Source: an uncultured Selenomonadaceae bacterium
GTDB taxonomy: Bacteria > Bacillota > Negativicutes > Selenomonadales > Selenomonadaceae
Length of the DNA: 38,945 nt
Direction: 5' to 3'
Assembly (NCBI GenBank): GCA_905234395.1
Contig: CAJOHG010000014.1
Coordinates: 1 to 38,945, forward strand
Part shown: positions 1 to 8,801 of the stretch, one piece after another
Numbering within the stretch: the stretch's first letter is position 1
Layout of the letters: the number at the start of each line of letters is the position of its first letter
Notes under the pieces: generated by a model
What the model saw: the letters and a program-made list of their open reading frames with translations, nothing else
Databases searched by the model: none
Told to the model about the DNA's origin: nothing
Translations under genes and position numbers: made by a program

Positions 1-7
1 AGCGGAA

Positions 8-54
8 GCTCCTTTTTTATGCCTGTTGTTAATCCAAGCATAATACAAAGGAGC
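8..54. repeat. Inverted repeat downstream of dusB
   Basis: GCTCCTTT at 8-15 pairs with AAAGGAGC at 47-54, and TTATGC at 17-22 pairs with GCATAA at 38-43, giving a two-part stem with a 15-nt loop. It lies just past the dusB stop. There is no T run after the stem on the minus strand, so it is not a standard intrinsic terminator. It may still protect the mRNA 3' end or be part of a structure cut off by the window edge. Confidence 0.45.
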
Positions 55-82
55 CGTTTTATCTTTAATTTTTGTCACTCAT

Positions 83-1099
83 CTATTGTAATCCTACAGT
101 GAATACGCTCCGGTGATTAGTCGATTTTATCATGCGGTCAATGATTTTCAAGAAATCGTCGGCATTTTCCGCACGATTGAACAAATTCCTAAGTTCCGCG
201 CCGCCCGTCAAGCCCTTTGTATACCACGCGGCATGGGCACGCATTTCACGGACGCCGACACGTTCGCCCTTGTAAAAAATAATTTTTTCCAAGTGACGGC
301 GCATAACATCAGCGCGTTCAATCAAAGTCGGCGGAGGAAGTTTCTCGCCCGTCAAAAAATATTTCAGCAGACGATTGATAATCCACGGGTTGCCCTGTGC
401 GCCGCGACCAATCATCACGCCGGCAGCTTGAGTTGTCGCTAAAATTTTGTCGAGCGAATCAAAATCTTTAACGTCGCCGTTTGCAATGACGGGAATTTTC
501 ACGGCGGCTTTGACTTTGGCGATCTCGTTCCAATTTGCCGCGCCCGAATAAAATTGTTCGCGAGTTCTGCCGTGCACAGCGATAAAATCCACGCCTGCCG
601 ATTCCGCACGTTTGGCAATTTCCACGGCGTTAATTTGATTTGCGTTGACGCCGAGCCGAATCTTGACGCTCACGGGCAAGCTCACGGATTTTTTCACTGC
701 GGAAAGAATTTTTTCGACGAGCACGGGATTTTTCATCAGAGCGGAGCCTTCGCCGTTGTTGAAGATTTTCGGAGCAGGACAGCCGCAATTAAAATCGATG
801 ACATCAGCCGAGCCGAGTTGTTCAATGTAAGCCGCCGCTTCCGCGCAGATTGTCGGGTCGGAGCCGAAAATTTGAATTGCCACGGGACGTTCCGCCGCGA
901 CAGTCTCAAGCATTGCCAAAGTTTTTTTGTTGCGGTAATGGACGCCGGTCGCGCTGACCATTTCCGAAAACATCAGCAGATTTTTTTTTGCGCAGTCGTC
1001 GTCAATCAATTCACGCACCAAAATTCTGAACGCCGTATCGGTGACGCCTGCCATTGGAGCAAGAAAAATTGGCGTGCGAAAAATTTCAGCGGTTGTCAT
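83..1099 (-). CDS. dusB: tRNA-dihydrouridine synthase (DusB family)
   Basis: This flavoprotein reduces specific uridines in the tRNA D-loop to dihydrouridine with NADPH. The 338-aa product has the full family pattern: APMAGVTDTAFR at the N-terminus, DFNCGCPAPK with the catalytic Cys, VKIRLGV, the FMN-site segments VHGRTREQFYSG and IANGDV, and MIGRGAQGNPW. Length is normal for DusB. Its ATG overlaps the coaX stop by four bases (ATGA), so the two are translationally coupled. It is the last gene of a minus-strand run that starts with the ATP-grasp gene at 7275. DusB rather than DusA or DusC is chosen on length and motif spacing. Confidence 0.95.
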   Translation of the reverse strand: MTTAEIFRTPIFLAPMAGVTDTAFRILVRELIDDDCAKKNLLMFSEMVSATGVHYRNKKTLAMLETVAAERPVAIQIFGSDPTICAEAAAYIEQLGSADVIDFNCGCPAPKIFNNGEGSALMKNPVLVEKILSAVKKSVSLPVSVKIRLGVNANQINAVEIAKRAESAGVDFIAVHGRTREQFYSGAANWNEIAKVKAAVKIPVIANGDVKDFDSLDKILATTQAAGVMIGRGAQGNPWIINRLLKYFLTGEKLPPPTLIERADVMRRHLEKIIFYKGERVGVREMRAHAAWYTKGLTGGAELRNLFNRAENADDFLKIIDRMIKSTNHRSVFTVGLQ

Positions 1100-1869
1100 G
1101 TTGAATTTCTCTCGTGAAGGACGCGCAATCCCGACAGCGTTAGGAAATGGTCGATTTTGTCAATCGTCTTTGATTCGCGATAAATCATTTTCGCAAGCCC
1201 GCCCGTCGCGATAACTTTTGCCTTCCAGTCCGTGCCCATTTCGGAACGAATTTTTTCGACAATCGTATCAATCTGCCCGACGAAGCCGTAAATTATTCCC
1301 GACTGCATACAGCTGATCGTGTTGTGCCCGATGACATTTTTGGGCGGAACGAGTTCAATGCGCGGCAATTTGGCGGTGGAAGTGAAAAGCGATTCGGAAC
1401 TGGCGACAATGCCCGGTGCAATGACGCCGCCCAAAAAGTCGCCCGTCTCCGAGACAACATCAAAGGTCGTTGCGGTGCCAATGTCAATGACAATCAGCGG
1501 GCCGCCGTAATGCTCAAACGCTCCGACGACGTTGACAATCCTGTCCGCGCCGATTGCTCGCGGGTTTTCGTAATTGAGTTTGATGCCGGTTTTGATGCCC
1601 GGTCCGACGACGAGCGGCTTGATTCGGAAATAACGTTCGCACATTTTTGTAAGCGGCACGACAAGCGGCGGCACGACGGAAGAAATTATGATGTCTTTCA
1701 CGTCGGAAATTTTCACGCCTTGATAGCGGAACAGGTCGTTAATCAGCATTCCGTATTCGTCGCCGGTCTTTTGACGGTCGGTCGAAATGCGCCAATGTTT
1801 CATCAAATTTTTTCCGCTGTAAGTGCCCATGACGATGTTGCTGTTGCCAATGTCGATAACGAGTAACAA
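1096..1869 (-). CDS. coaX: Type III pantothenate kinase
   Basis: CoaX catalyses the first step of coenzyme A synthesis, ATP-dependent phosphorylation of pantothenate. Visible motifs are the P-loop-like VIDIGNSN at the N-terminus, GADRIVNVVGA, VIDIGTATTFDVV and GGVIAPGI, all typical of the ASKHA-fold type III enzyme. The open frame extends to a TTG at 1884, but I prefer the TTG at 1867-1869. It gives the family's usual start (MLLVIDIGN) and has GGGAAGTGA just upstream, whereas the 1884 codon lies at the beginning of that Shine-Dalgarno. The upstream gap closely resembles the gap between the two glycosyltransferase genes, so this ribosome binding site may derive from that duplication. Confidence 0.93.
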   Translation of the reverse strand: MLLVIDIGNSNIVMGTYSGKNLMKHWRISTDRQKTGDEYGMLINDLFRYQGVKISDVKDIIISSVVPPLVVPLTKMCERYFRIKPLVVGPGIKTGIKLNYENPRAIGADRIVNVVGAFEHYGGPLIVIDIGTATTFDVVSETGDFLGGVIAPGIVASSESLFTSTAKLPRIELVPPKNVIGHNTISCMQSGIIYGFVGQIDTIVEKIRSEMGTDWKAKVIATGGLAKMIYRESKTIDKIDHFLTLSGLRVLHERNST

Positions 1870-1956
1870 AAAATCACTTCCCAAAATTTTTTTCGTTCAA
1901 GCGCGGCGATAAGCTGAAAATTTTTGACGGCTCAATCGCGTCCGTTGGATACAACG

Positions 1957-3216
1957 TCACGTTGCTTTTAGCAGTCGTTGCAGATAATCCAGCTCGACAA
2001 AATCTTTCCACATGTTGTTTAGGTGCATGACGTTCATAAGTTGCGGGATAATGTTTATGACGGCAGCGCATAAATCTTTCACGGCGGGATAAGGCAGGCT
2101 CAACAGGTCGGGCAGTTCACGAATCAAAAGCAGTGCGTCGGCGAAACTCATTCCGTTGAACGCTTTGATAATCGCTTTGATTGACGCTTCCTCAAAAAAT
2201 TTTGCGGGCGCGTCGTCGACGAGCTTTGATTTGAGCATTGAGCTGACGGCGCGGCACGTCAGGAACGTTTCCATTTTCCCGCGATAAAATTCCGGCGGAG
2301 TCGTCGGCAAAAGCGTCGGCGACAAATTTTTTACCAGAGCATTGAACATTCTTTCGACAGCATGAGATTTGTCGGGCGGCTGATAAATTTTTTTGCGGTC
2401 GTCACGATATTTTAAAATGCCGTCATCGAATTCTTCGTTGCGGTCATACAAATCAAAAGCTTTCATGTTGTAATTACTGATGGGCATATCGGCTCGTCCA
2501 CGTTGAATTTTATCTGTAAATTCTTCGCGAGATTTTGGGTAATAATGATTGATTATAATTTTGTCCGCACTGGGAGGAATGTTAAATCACTTAACAATGG
2601 TGCCGTATTCATTAACAGCACAAAGCCCTTCAAAGTAAGTAGGACAATGGATTCCGGAAACGGATATGGCACGAGGATTGGTAATGGTCTTAACGTGAGG
2701 ATTGCCTCCTACGGGCTGTGAGTTCAAAATAAACGACCAGTCATTTGGAGCACGGCGAGTGAAACGTTCGAGCACGCCTTTGGAATAATCGGCAGTCTCG
2801 TGACCATTGGAACCGAAGCAATGCCAGTTAATTGCCAAGCCCGCCGCGTTTGCATTGCCCGATAAAATTTCGTCGACAACTTCAACGATTGAACGATTCG
2901 TTTTCGGATAAATGAATTCGTCACCGTCAATGAACGCAATGTAGCGAGCAAAAAATTTGAAACGATTGACGGCGTCGTTATAAGCAACAAATTGCATAGC
3001 TTTGCCGGGCAACGAAATGTAATCGACGAGACCAGCGTCAATGTAAGGTTTGGCGACTTCGGCTTGATTGTCCGGGCTGTCGTTGTCGTAAAGGTAAAAA
3101 TGATCTACGCCGGCAAACAAATGATAATCGAGCCATTCCTTCAGATAATGACCTTCATTTTTGAGAATCGCGACGAGTGCCAGATCGTGCAGAAATAAAT
3201 TTTTGTCGACAGCCAT
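1957..3216 (-). pseudogene. Glycosyltransferase (GT2/GT92-like), split by an in-frame TGA
   Basis: Two open frames, 2587-3216 and 1957-2487, lie in the same frame and together align end to end with the intact paralog at 3305-4591. The N-terminal part has AILKNEGHYLKEWLDYH, HFYLYDNDSPDN and the acidic FIDGDEF metal/sugar-nucleotide motif. The C-terminal part shares FDLYDRNEEFDDGIL and ends in LQRLLKAT like its neighbour. Between them a single TGA (2587-2589) interrupts readable homology: KIIINHYYPKSREE follows in frame and matches RLVINHYNVKSREE. The start is the ATG at 3214-3216 after AGGAAGTGA. This is most simply a nonsense mutation in a tandem duplicate. A two-part product or readthrough cannot be excluded. 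Confidence 0.8.
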
Positions 3217-3304
3217 AAAAATCACTTCCTAAAATTTTTCAACGTTCAAGCGCGGCAGATGATTCAAGTTGTCGTGAACTCAATCGCGACCGCCGGATGC
3301 CTCG

Positions 3305-4591
3305 TCACGTTGCTTTCAGCAGTCGTTGCAGGTTGTTCAGCTCGACGAAATTTCTCCAGAGTTCGTTCTCGCGCATGAAGTTCATAAGCTGTGAAATGAC
3401 TTCGATTGATGCAAGGCGCAGTTCGTCGACGACGGAATAAGGCAGGCTTAACAGGTCGGGCAGTTCGCTCAAAAGGAGTTGCGCGTCGGAAAATTTCAGC
3501 CCGTCGATTGAATTCAGCACTGCCGCAAGCGATGCTTCCTCGCAAACTTTCAAGCGATCGTTGTCGGGAAATTGATTGCGCAGATAAGTTGCGACTGCTC
3601 TGCACGTCAACGCCGTTTCCAATTTATCTGCAACTTCAACGCCCGATGCAAATGCGGACAAATTTTTATTCAGCGCGGTGAACATGCGATTGAGCCGTTG
3701 ATTCTCGTACTCAAGCGAAAAATTTTCGGCGCGTGCAGAACGATAAGTCAAAATGCCGTCGTCAAAAACCTCGTTGCGGTCGTACATGTCAAACCACGTC
3801 GCGTCAATGCAGTTGGCACCTTTATCGGCAAGTTCCTTTGCAATGCCGCCTTTGTCCGCACGCCCGCGCAGGACTTTGGCAACGTGTTCCTCGCGACTTT
3901 TAACGTTGTAATGATTGATGACGAGCCGTTCCGCCGTGACAGGATTATTGCAATAAGAATCAATGCGATCGCCGCGCTCATTGACAGAGTAATTGCCTTC
4001 AAAATAATTCGGGAAATGCGAGCTGCCGAACGCGAAAATTCTGCGCGGGTTGGCAATCGTTTTGACTTGAGCATTGCCGCCGGGAATATCGCGGTGAGGA
4101 ATCGGCACGACCCAATCAACGGGAGCACGACGCGTAAAACGTTCCAATACACCATGCGAATAATCGGCAGTCTCGTGACCGTTCGAGCCGTAAAGTTGCC
4201 AATTAACCGCCAAGCCCGATGCGTCGGGAAAATTTTTCAGCACATCGTCAAGCGTCGCCGTCACAGAATCAGTCGTATCTTTCGGCAGAAGAAATTCGTC
4301 CAAATCGATGAACGCGGCATATCGACAGCTGAAACGATGATCTGTAATGGCAAGATTGTAAGCGGCATATTGCGCGGAACCGCCCGGAAAATAAACGCTT
4401 GTGACCAAATTCGCCGCGACGTATGGCGCAATAATCTCGTTGTAGTCGTCGGTGCTGTCGTTGTCAAAAAGATAAAAGTGGTCGACTCCGGCAAGCAAAT
4501 GATAGTCGAGCCACTCTTTTAAATAATGTCCTTCGTTTTTGAGAATCGCCACGATAGCCAAATCGTAACGAAATAAATTTTTGTCAACCAT
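3305..4591 (-). CDS. Glycosyltransferase family 2/92-like protein
   Basis: The 428-aa protein has an N-terminal GT-A-like domain. It reads AIVAILKNEGHYLKEWLDYH, then HFYLFDNDSTDDYNE, then FIDLDEFLLPKDT, where the acidic residues would bind the metal and sugar nucleotide. This matches the Glyco_tranf_2_4/GT92 group, which adds sugars to envelope glycans. The roughly 170-residue helical C-terminal part, from FDMYDRNEVF to LQRLLKAT, is shared with the broken paralog but I do not recognise it. It starts 6 bp after the upstream double-receiver gene with AGGTGA as ribosome binding site. There is no signal peptide or membrane segment, so it is probably cytoplasmic or membrane-peripheral. Acceptor and donor are unknown. 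Confidence 0.85.
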   Translation of the reverse strand: MVDKNLFRYDLAIVAILKNEGHYLKEWLDYHLLAGVDHFYLFDNDSTDDYNEIIAPYVAANLVTSVYFPGGSAQYAAYNLAITDHRFSCRYAAFIDLDEFLLPKDTTDSVTATLDDVLKNFPDASGLAVNWQLYGSNGHETADYSHGVLERFTRRAPVDWVVPIPHRDIPGGNAQVKTIANPRRIFAFGSSHFPNYFEGNYSVNERGDRIDSYCNNPVTAERLVINHYNVKSREEHVAKVLRGRADKGGIAKELADKGANCIDATWFDMYDRNEVFDDGILTYRSARAENFSLEYENQRLNRMFTALNKNLSAFASGVEVADKLETALTCRAVATYLRNQFPDNDRLKVCEEASLAAVLNSIDGLKFSDAQLLLSELPDLLSLPYSVVDELRLASIEVISQLMNFMRENELWRNFVELNNLQRLLKAT

Positions 4592-4597
4592 AAATTA

Positions 4598-5569
4598 TCA
4601 CCTGCGCCGCCGAAGTTTCGATTCAATGAACGACAAGCCGTCTTCCGTGATATTCGGTTTGCTGATGTAACCTGCCGCCTTTGACCGTTCAATTTCGCTT
4701 AGTATCTTGAAGTCGCGCGAATCCGTCATGATTATCACGGGAATGTGTTTGAGCTTGGCGTTCTCGTTGACGAGTTCAAGAAACCTTAGCCCGTTGACGA
4801 ACGGCATATCCAAACTTACGAGAATCAAATCCGCGCCGTTATTTTCCAAAATTCTCATGCCGTCCATCGCGCTTTGTGCCGACGTAATTTTGCAGGGCAA
4901 TCTGTTCTGAAGTCGATCGCGTTCTTGCCGCAAATCAAAAATGTCGTCGTCGATTAGCAGAATATTGAACGCCGTCTTCGATTGAGCTTCGGCGGCGGAC
5001 GAATTGTCTTCCGTGACGTTCAAAATTTTGTTGACTCTGTCGACGAGATTTTTCGGAGCGAAAGGTTTCGTAATGTAATCTTGCACGCCGAGCGAAAAGA
5101 CCATTGCGACAAGGTCTCGTTCCGTGGAGCCGGACATCATCATCACGGGCACGTCTTTAAATTTTTCGTCGTCGCGAATTCGGCGCAACATGTCAATTCC
5201 GTTGTAATCGGCGTCCAAAATCACCAAGCTGACTTCACGGCTGACGAGCGTGTTAATCGCGTTGAGAGTGTTGTTCGTCGCCAAAATTTTGCATTCGGGC
5301 AAGCCGCGTTCCAAAATAATTTTCGTGAGGCTTAAATTGCGTTCGTCGTTAACGACAATCAGCACGACGACTTCGCGCCGTTCCTGCACGACTTTTTTCA
5401 AAGATTGACTTTTCATCAGCTCCATGTGCCGAACTTGCGTTTTGGCGCGTTCACGAAATTTTTCAAGACAATCGGAGCAATAAAGTCCGCTGTATATGAT
5501 TTTGCCGCAACCGGCGCACGGACGTCCGTTTGGACGGTTTCTGCTGTCGGAAGTTCCTCTTCTTATCAT
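4598..5569 (-). CDS. Double response-regulator receiver protein with N-terminal zinc ribbon
   Basis: The 323-aa protein begins with a putative zinc ribbon (Cys18, Cys21, Cys31, Cys34) and a short basic helix. Two CheY-like receivers follow. The first runs about 68-185, with VVNDER, the phospho-acceptor region VILDADYNG and TKPF. The second runs about 205-320, with LLIDDDIFD, LVSLDMPF and SKPN. There is no output domain, so it probably acts by protein-protein contact, like tandem-CheY regulators, or as a phosphate sink. The ATG follows GGAGG with a 5-nt gap, directly after the ATP-grasp gene. No histidine kinase is encoded in this run. The two hybrid or GHKL kinases further on are possible partners only by proximity. 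Confidence 0.85.
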   Translation of the reverse strand: MIRRGTSDSRNRPNGRPCAGCGKIIYSGLYCSDCLEKFRERAKTQVRHMELMKSQSLKKVVQERREVVVLIVVNDERNLSLTKIILERGLPECKILATNNTLNAINTLVSREVSLVILDADYNGIDMLRRIRDDEKFKDVPVMMMSGSTERDLVAMVFSLGVQDYITKPFAPKNLVDRVNKILNVTEDNSSAAEAQSKTAFNILLIDDDIFDLRQERDRLQNRLPCKITSAQSAMDGMRILENNGADLILVSLDMPFVNGLRFLELVNENAKLKHIPVIIMTDSRDFKILSEIERSKAAGYISKPNITEDGLSFIESKLRRRR

Positions 5570-5579
5570 TTCAGCCTCC

Positions 5580-7275
5580 TTATTTAAACAATTCCCAAAT
5601 AACCGTTGCGACCAACAGCGAAGATTTGCCCGAAGGCGGAACCTCGACGCGCAGACCGCCCGGTTTTGCCAATATTTCCATGCCGTTCAAGCCGTAGGGC
5701 AATCGGCAATAAGTTGTTTCCGGCAATACGTCCGCCTTGCCGCACCTTGCCGAAAGATGTAAATATCCGGTGCAACAGGCTTTCAAAGTCGACAAAACTT
5801 TTATCTTCGCGCAAATCGAGAATCCCTTGATCAGAACCGTCATAAGTGTCGGGCAAATTGTCAATGCCGGTTACGGTCATGCCTTCCGCTTGAGTCAACT
5901 TGTCGGAAAATAAAAGCGTTGCTCTGTGGCAAGCCGTCGTTTTCATAGTTTTTTGTAAGTCAAATTCTTCAACAGACTTTTGAACTTCGGGTTGCAAGTC
6001 GCGGAACAAAATACGCGGATATTTCATTTTCGGAATATGCAACAACTTAGGCTCGCGTTTGAAAATTTTTTCGTCGTCGTGAATCGGATACAACACTTTG
6101 CCCGTCGTTTCCGCATCTCTCGTTCGCGACAAGACGGTTTCGCGTCCGACGCGGTCGAAACTGCCTGAATAAAAATTTTTCAGTCGGCGGCTGATTGAAA
6201 GTACGGGTGCGGTTATCGCAGGTGTATCTTCGGGCAGGATAAAAAATTTCATCGCCGCCTTGTGCAAAGGACGACAGATCTGTTGCTTTTTGATAGCGGA
6301 GGCTTCCGGATCAATGTAAGCGTCAAGTGCGCTGTCCGTCTCGTACTGACCGAACGCCATATCCATAAATTTTCGCGACATGCCGCCCGGCGGACTGCAA
6401 TTAACTTCAATCAGCACGGGATCTTTCTCGTCAATCATATATTCGCCGTGAATCGGATCGTACTTGATGCCGATTGCGTCGGCAACCTTGAAGGCATAGC
6501 GAATAAGGCGCGAGTGACCGATTTTCAATTCGTTGACGGTCTCGGTGTAATTGTAAGCGTTCGTGCCGTTGGACATTTTAAGCTTGTCATATTCCCGGAC
6601 GGAAACAAGACGGTGTTCTCCGTTGCAGGAAACAGTATTCACGATAAATTCCCGCCCGTTAATGTGTTCTTGAATCAACGCGTCGCTTTTTTCCGTGCTC
6701 ATGTCAACGTTTTTATTCAGTTCGGTTTCGACGGCTTGGAGAAGATCCTCACGGTTGTCGCAAAGCTGAAGACCTTGATTAGCGGCACCTCGCGTGCGTT
6801 TCACGACGATACCTTTTGCGCCGATTGCATCATAAAAGTCCGCCGCCTCTTGCACAGACTTTACAATTTTACCGTGAATGTATCTGATTCCGTGCGCCTT
6901 CAATGCCTCGTGCATCGCGTCTTTTTGAGTCATGGCAGGCAAGCTTTTTATCGGGTTGCCGGGAAGTCTCAAATCATGTGCCAAACGAACCGTCAACAGT
7001 ACGCCGAATTCGTTGCCCGTGATTATATGCAAAGGCTGAACTTCCCGCACTTGCCGCAAAATTTCTTCGTAGTCGGGATTCTCGCGGATTATCTTTATGT
7101 TCGGCGGAAGTTTCTTTTGCGTCGCGTCATGTACTTGCCGCAAAACGGCGACATCTGCTTCCGTGCCGATTTGCCGGGCTTCAACTATTACCGGCTCATA
7201 GCCGCGCTTGATTAAATCTTCCACATAGTTTACGCCTGTTGACATACATTCCACAAGTACAATTTTTTCCTTCAT
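5580..7275 (-). CDS. ATP-grasp ligase, apparent frameshift near the 3' end
   Basis: This is an ATP-grasp carboxylate-amine ligase family protein; the substrate is not identifiable. The N-terminus (MKEKIVLVECMSTG) resembles the pre-ATP-grasp fold. GIVVKRTRGAANQG, ALIQEHINGREFIVN and VLIEVNCSPPGGMS fit the nucleotide-binding and metal-binding strands. I place the start at the ATG 7273-7275, which has AAAGGAGG 7 nt upstream, and not at the longer 7329 frame. The longest single frame ends at 5584 in an Arg-rich tail. The neighbouring frame, open from about 5755 to a stop at 5580-5582, reads like real protein (LPYGLNGMEILAKPGG, VEVPPSGKSSLLVATVIWEL) and ends right before the next gene's ribosome binding site. 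A one-base shift near 5745-5760 is therefore likely. It heads the minus-strand run down to dusB. Confidence 0.8.
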
Positions 7276-7563
7276 GCCTGAGCCTCCTTTGTTCGCGCCA
7301 AGATAATTTTTCGTGCTCTTAATTCCCATTATGACGAATACTTAACGTGTCGTCGTTTTCTGCTTCATTTAACGGGTTGAAAGAATTACCCGAACTGCGA
7401 AAATTTATTTCAATGCGGTCGCTGTTAAATTTTGTCAAAATGTCTGTCGGCAACTGCGAATTCATGTGATTTGCTTGTCATTGTAAAAGCTCAAATTTGC
7501 TCCGCCTGTTCGTCGTGTTCAGAACGCAAAAGTCACGTGTAAAAATTTTTTCGGACGAGATGA

Positions 7564-8391
7564 TTATTCCAAAGCAAAGATATCGACAAAGAGAATCGCG
7601 TTGTTCAAAAGGTAAGTCCGGCAAAGACCGTCCGAAACCATGAAGTGACACATTATCCGCGCCGGCGGAACAATTCCCGCGAAACCATCGAACAGGCTTA
7701 TAATCATCGCGTAAGATTTTTTCCGCAGGATTTGCAAATAATATATGAAGGTTATGCACAGACTGCGCGGGATAAATGACGCGCGAAAATTTGCAAACCG
7801 CCCACAGCCAACGCTACTGCTCCGGAGTCTGTGATGTTGTAAATTTTGCGGCTTGCTGTGGTGCGACTTCAAAGCAAATAACGAATGCCGAAACAATTAA
7901 CAACTCGAACAGCAGAGAAATTTTCAGCACGTAAATTAAAAACGGAACGGAAAATATCAGCGTGTGGAATACGGAGCAAAGTTCACCGCCAAAGTTTTTT
8001 CGTTGCAAAGGAGCGAGATAAAAACATCAGGGAAAATTTTTCCGACTGCAAACATGATTAAGTTGCAGAGAGTTGCCGCCGTCAACGACAGGAATAATAC
8101 CTTGCCGGCTTTGACGGTTTGACGTTCGCCCAAGAAAATTGCGTACAAAGTTGCGCCGCCCGTGCCGAAAAGCGTGTAGATCGTCGCCATGAGCAACATG
8201 ACGGGAAAGCCTAAATTCACAATGCCCATTGCTTCCGCGCCGAGCAAATTCGCAACCAACATACTGTCAACAAATTCGTTCAGCGACAAGACAATAGTCG
8301 TTATCATTGTTGGGAAAAGATAACGGACAAATTTATTGAGTAAAATTTTGTAGTTTCGTTGCAAGTGCCGTTCAGCCAAAAATTCTTCCAT
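7564..8391 (-). pseudogene. Decayed MATE-family efflux transporter
   Basis: The 144-aa frame 7957-8391 is a convincing MATE N-terminus: RYLFPTMITTIVLSLNEFVD, GAEAMGIVNLGFPVMLLMA and FGTGGATLYAIFLGE. It stops after about a third of the usual 450 residues. Homology-like sequence continues in another frame (TLIFSVPFLIYVLKISLL, about 7890-7965). It continues again at about 7564-7743 (YYLQILRKKSYAMIISL, then GFAGIVPPARI), which resembles the MATE C-terminal half. Roughly half of the middle is missing. I read this as a frameshifted and internally deleted remnant. The 230-290 bp on its downstream side (to 7276) hold no gene I can support. Confidence 0.7.
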
Positions 8392-8511
8392 CGCTTAGAA
8401 ACACTTCCGTTATAATTTCCAATGTTCTTTAGTGTACTAAAATTCGCCGATATGTCAATAAAAAAATCCAAGTCGGCGGTGACAAAGGACTCTGCCAATT
8501 TTTTTGTTGAT

Positions 8512-8608
8512 AGAGTATTCACCGTGTAAGGACGGTAATCATAATTAACACAAACGAAAAACTCCCTGAAACGGAACGTGACGCCGTCAAGGGAGTTTTC
8601 GTTTTGCC
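8512..8608 (+). repeat. 97-bp repeat copy A: second antitoxin-RNA-like unit
   Basis: This is 97 bp long and identical to 8658-8754 apart from two adjacent bases in the hairpin loop; the copies lie 146 bp apart. It contains the same 26-nt stretch complementary to the toxin start region (8526-8551) and the same hairpin (8558-8599) with T-rich flanks on both sides. Its upstream sequence keeps GTGACA at 8479-8484, but I see no good -10 at the right distance, unlike copy B. It may be a silent or weakly expressed duplicate of the antitoxin RNA, or the remains of a second toxin-antitoxin unit. Confidence 0.75.
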
Positions 8609-8615
8609 TAATCGG

Positions 8616-8644
8616 TTGACAAAGACTTGAAGGTTTGATAACAT
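8616..8644 (+). promoter_or_regulatory. Promoter of the antisense (antitoxin) RNA
   Basis: TTGACA (8616-8621), a 17-nt spacer and TAACAT (8639-8644) form a near-consensus sigma-70/A promoter. Transcription would begin near 8651 and run into repeat copy B. No open frame with a ribosome binding site follows, which supports a non-coding product. Confidence 0.8.
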
Positions 8645-8650
8645 ATCTGC

Positions 8651-8752
8651 GTTTAACAGAGTATTCACCGTGTAAGGACGGTAATCATAATTAACACAAA
8701 CGAAAAACTCCCTGAAACGGAACGCTACGCCGTCAAGGGAGTTTTCGTTTTG
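8651..8752 (+). ncRNA. Putative type I antitoxin RNA (RNA II-like)
   Basis: A transcript of about 100 nt is predicted from the promoter at 8616-8644 to the T-rich tail after the hairpin at 8704-8745. Nucleotides 8672-8697 are complementary to the toxin mRNA around its start codon (8884-8909): 24 of 26 positions are Watson-Crick, one more is a G-U pair and one is an A-A mismatch. The RNA is convergent with the toxin gene and would share its terminator. This is the arrangement known for the enterococcal par/fst locus, where RNA II blocks translation of the Fst mRNA by pairing at direct repeats and at the terminator loop. The inference rests on layout and complementarity; no expression data are available. 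Confidence 0.75.
8704..8745. terminator. Bidirectional terminator shared by toxin and antitoxin RNAs
   Basis: AAAACTCCCT (8704-8713) pairs with AGGGAGTTTT (8736-8745), with an inner ACGG/CCGT pair. T-rich sequence follows the stem on both strands (GTTTTCGTTTT on plus, TTTTTCGTTT on minus). It would end the antisense RNA on the plus strand and the toxin mRNA on the minus strand. A twin lies at 8558-8599. Confidence 0.8.
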
Positions 8753-8801
8753 CCATAACCGAACGCTACTCAGTTAGCGGGCGAAAGAGTGGATACGTCT
8801 G

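Noticed and set aside
2587..2589. TGA in the glycosyltransferase as selenocysteine or reassigned codon
   Set aside because: The intact paralog has no Cys or Sec at a matching catalytic position, no Sec-insertion hairpin was evident just downstream, and TGA serves as a normal stop in other genes here, for example coaX and the double-receiver gene.
8304..8522. 72-aa minus-strand open frame ending the space between the MATE remnant and the repeats
   Set aside because: It has no ribosome binding site, overlaps the MATE start in another frame and extends into the antitoxin-like repeat. It reads as chance.
8512..8754. 97-bp repeats as truncated toxin genes
   Set aside because: Read on the minus strand each copy gives ATG plus six codons and then a stop, with no ribosome binding site at proper distance. 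The plus-strand promoter, complementarity and terminator fit an antisense RNA better.
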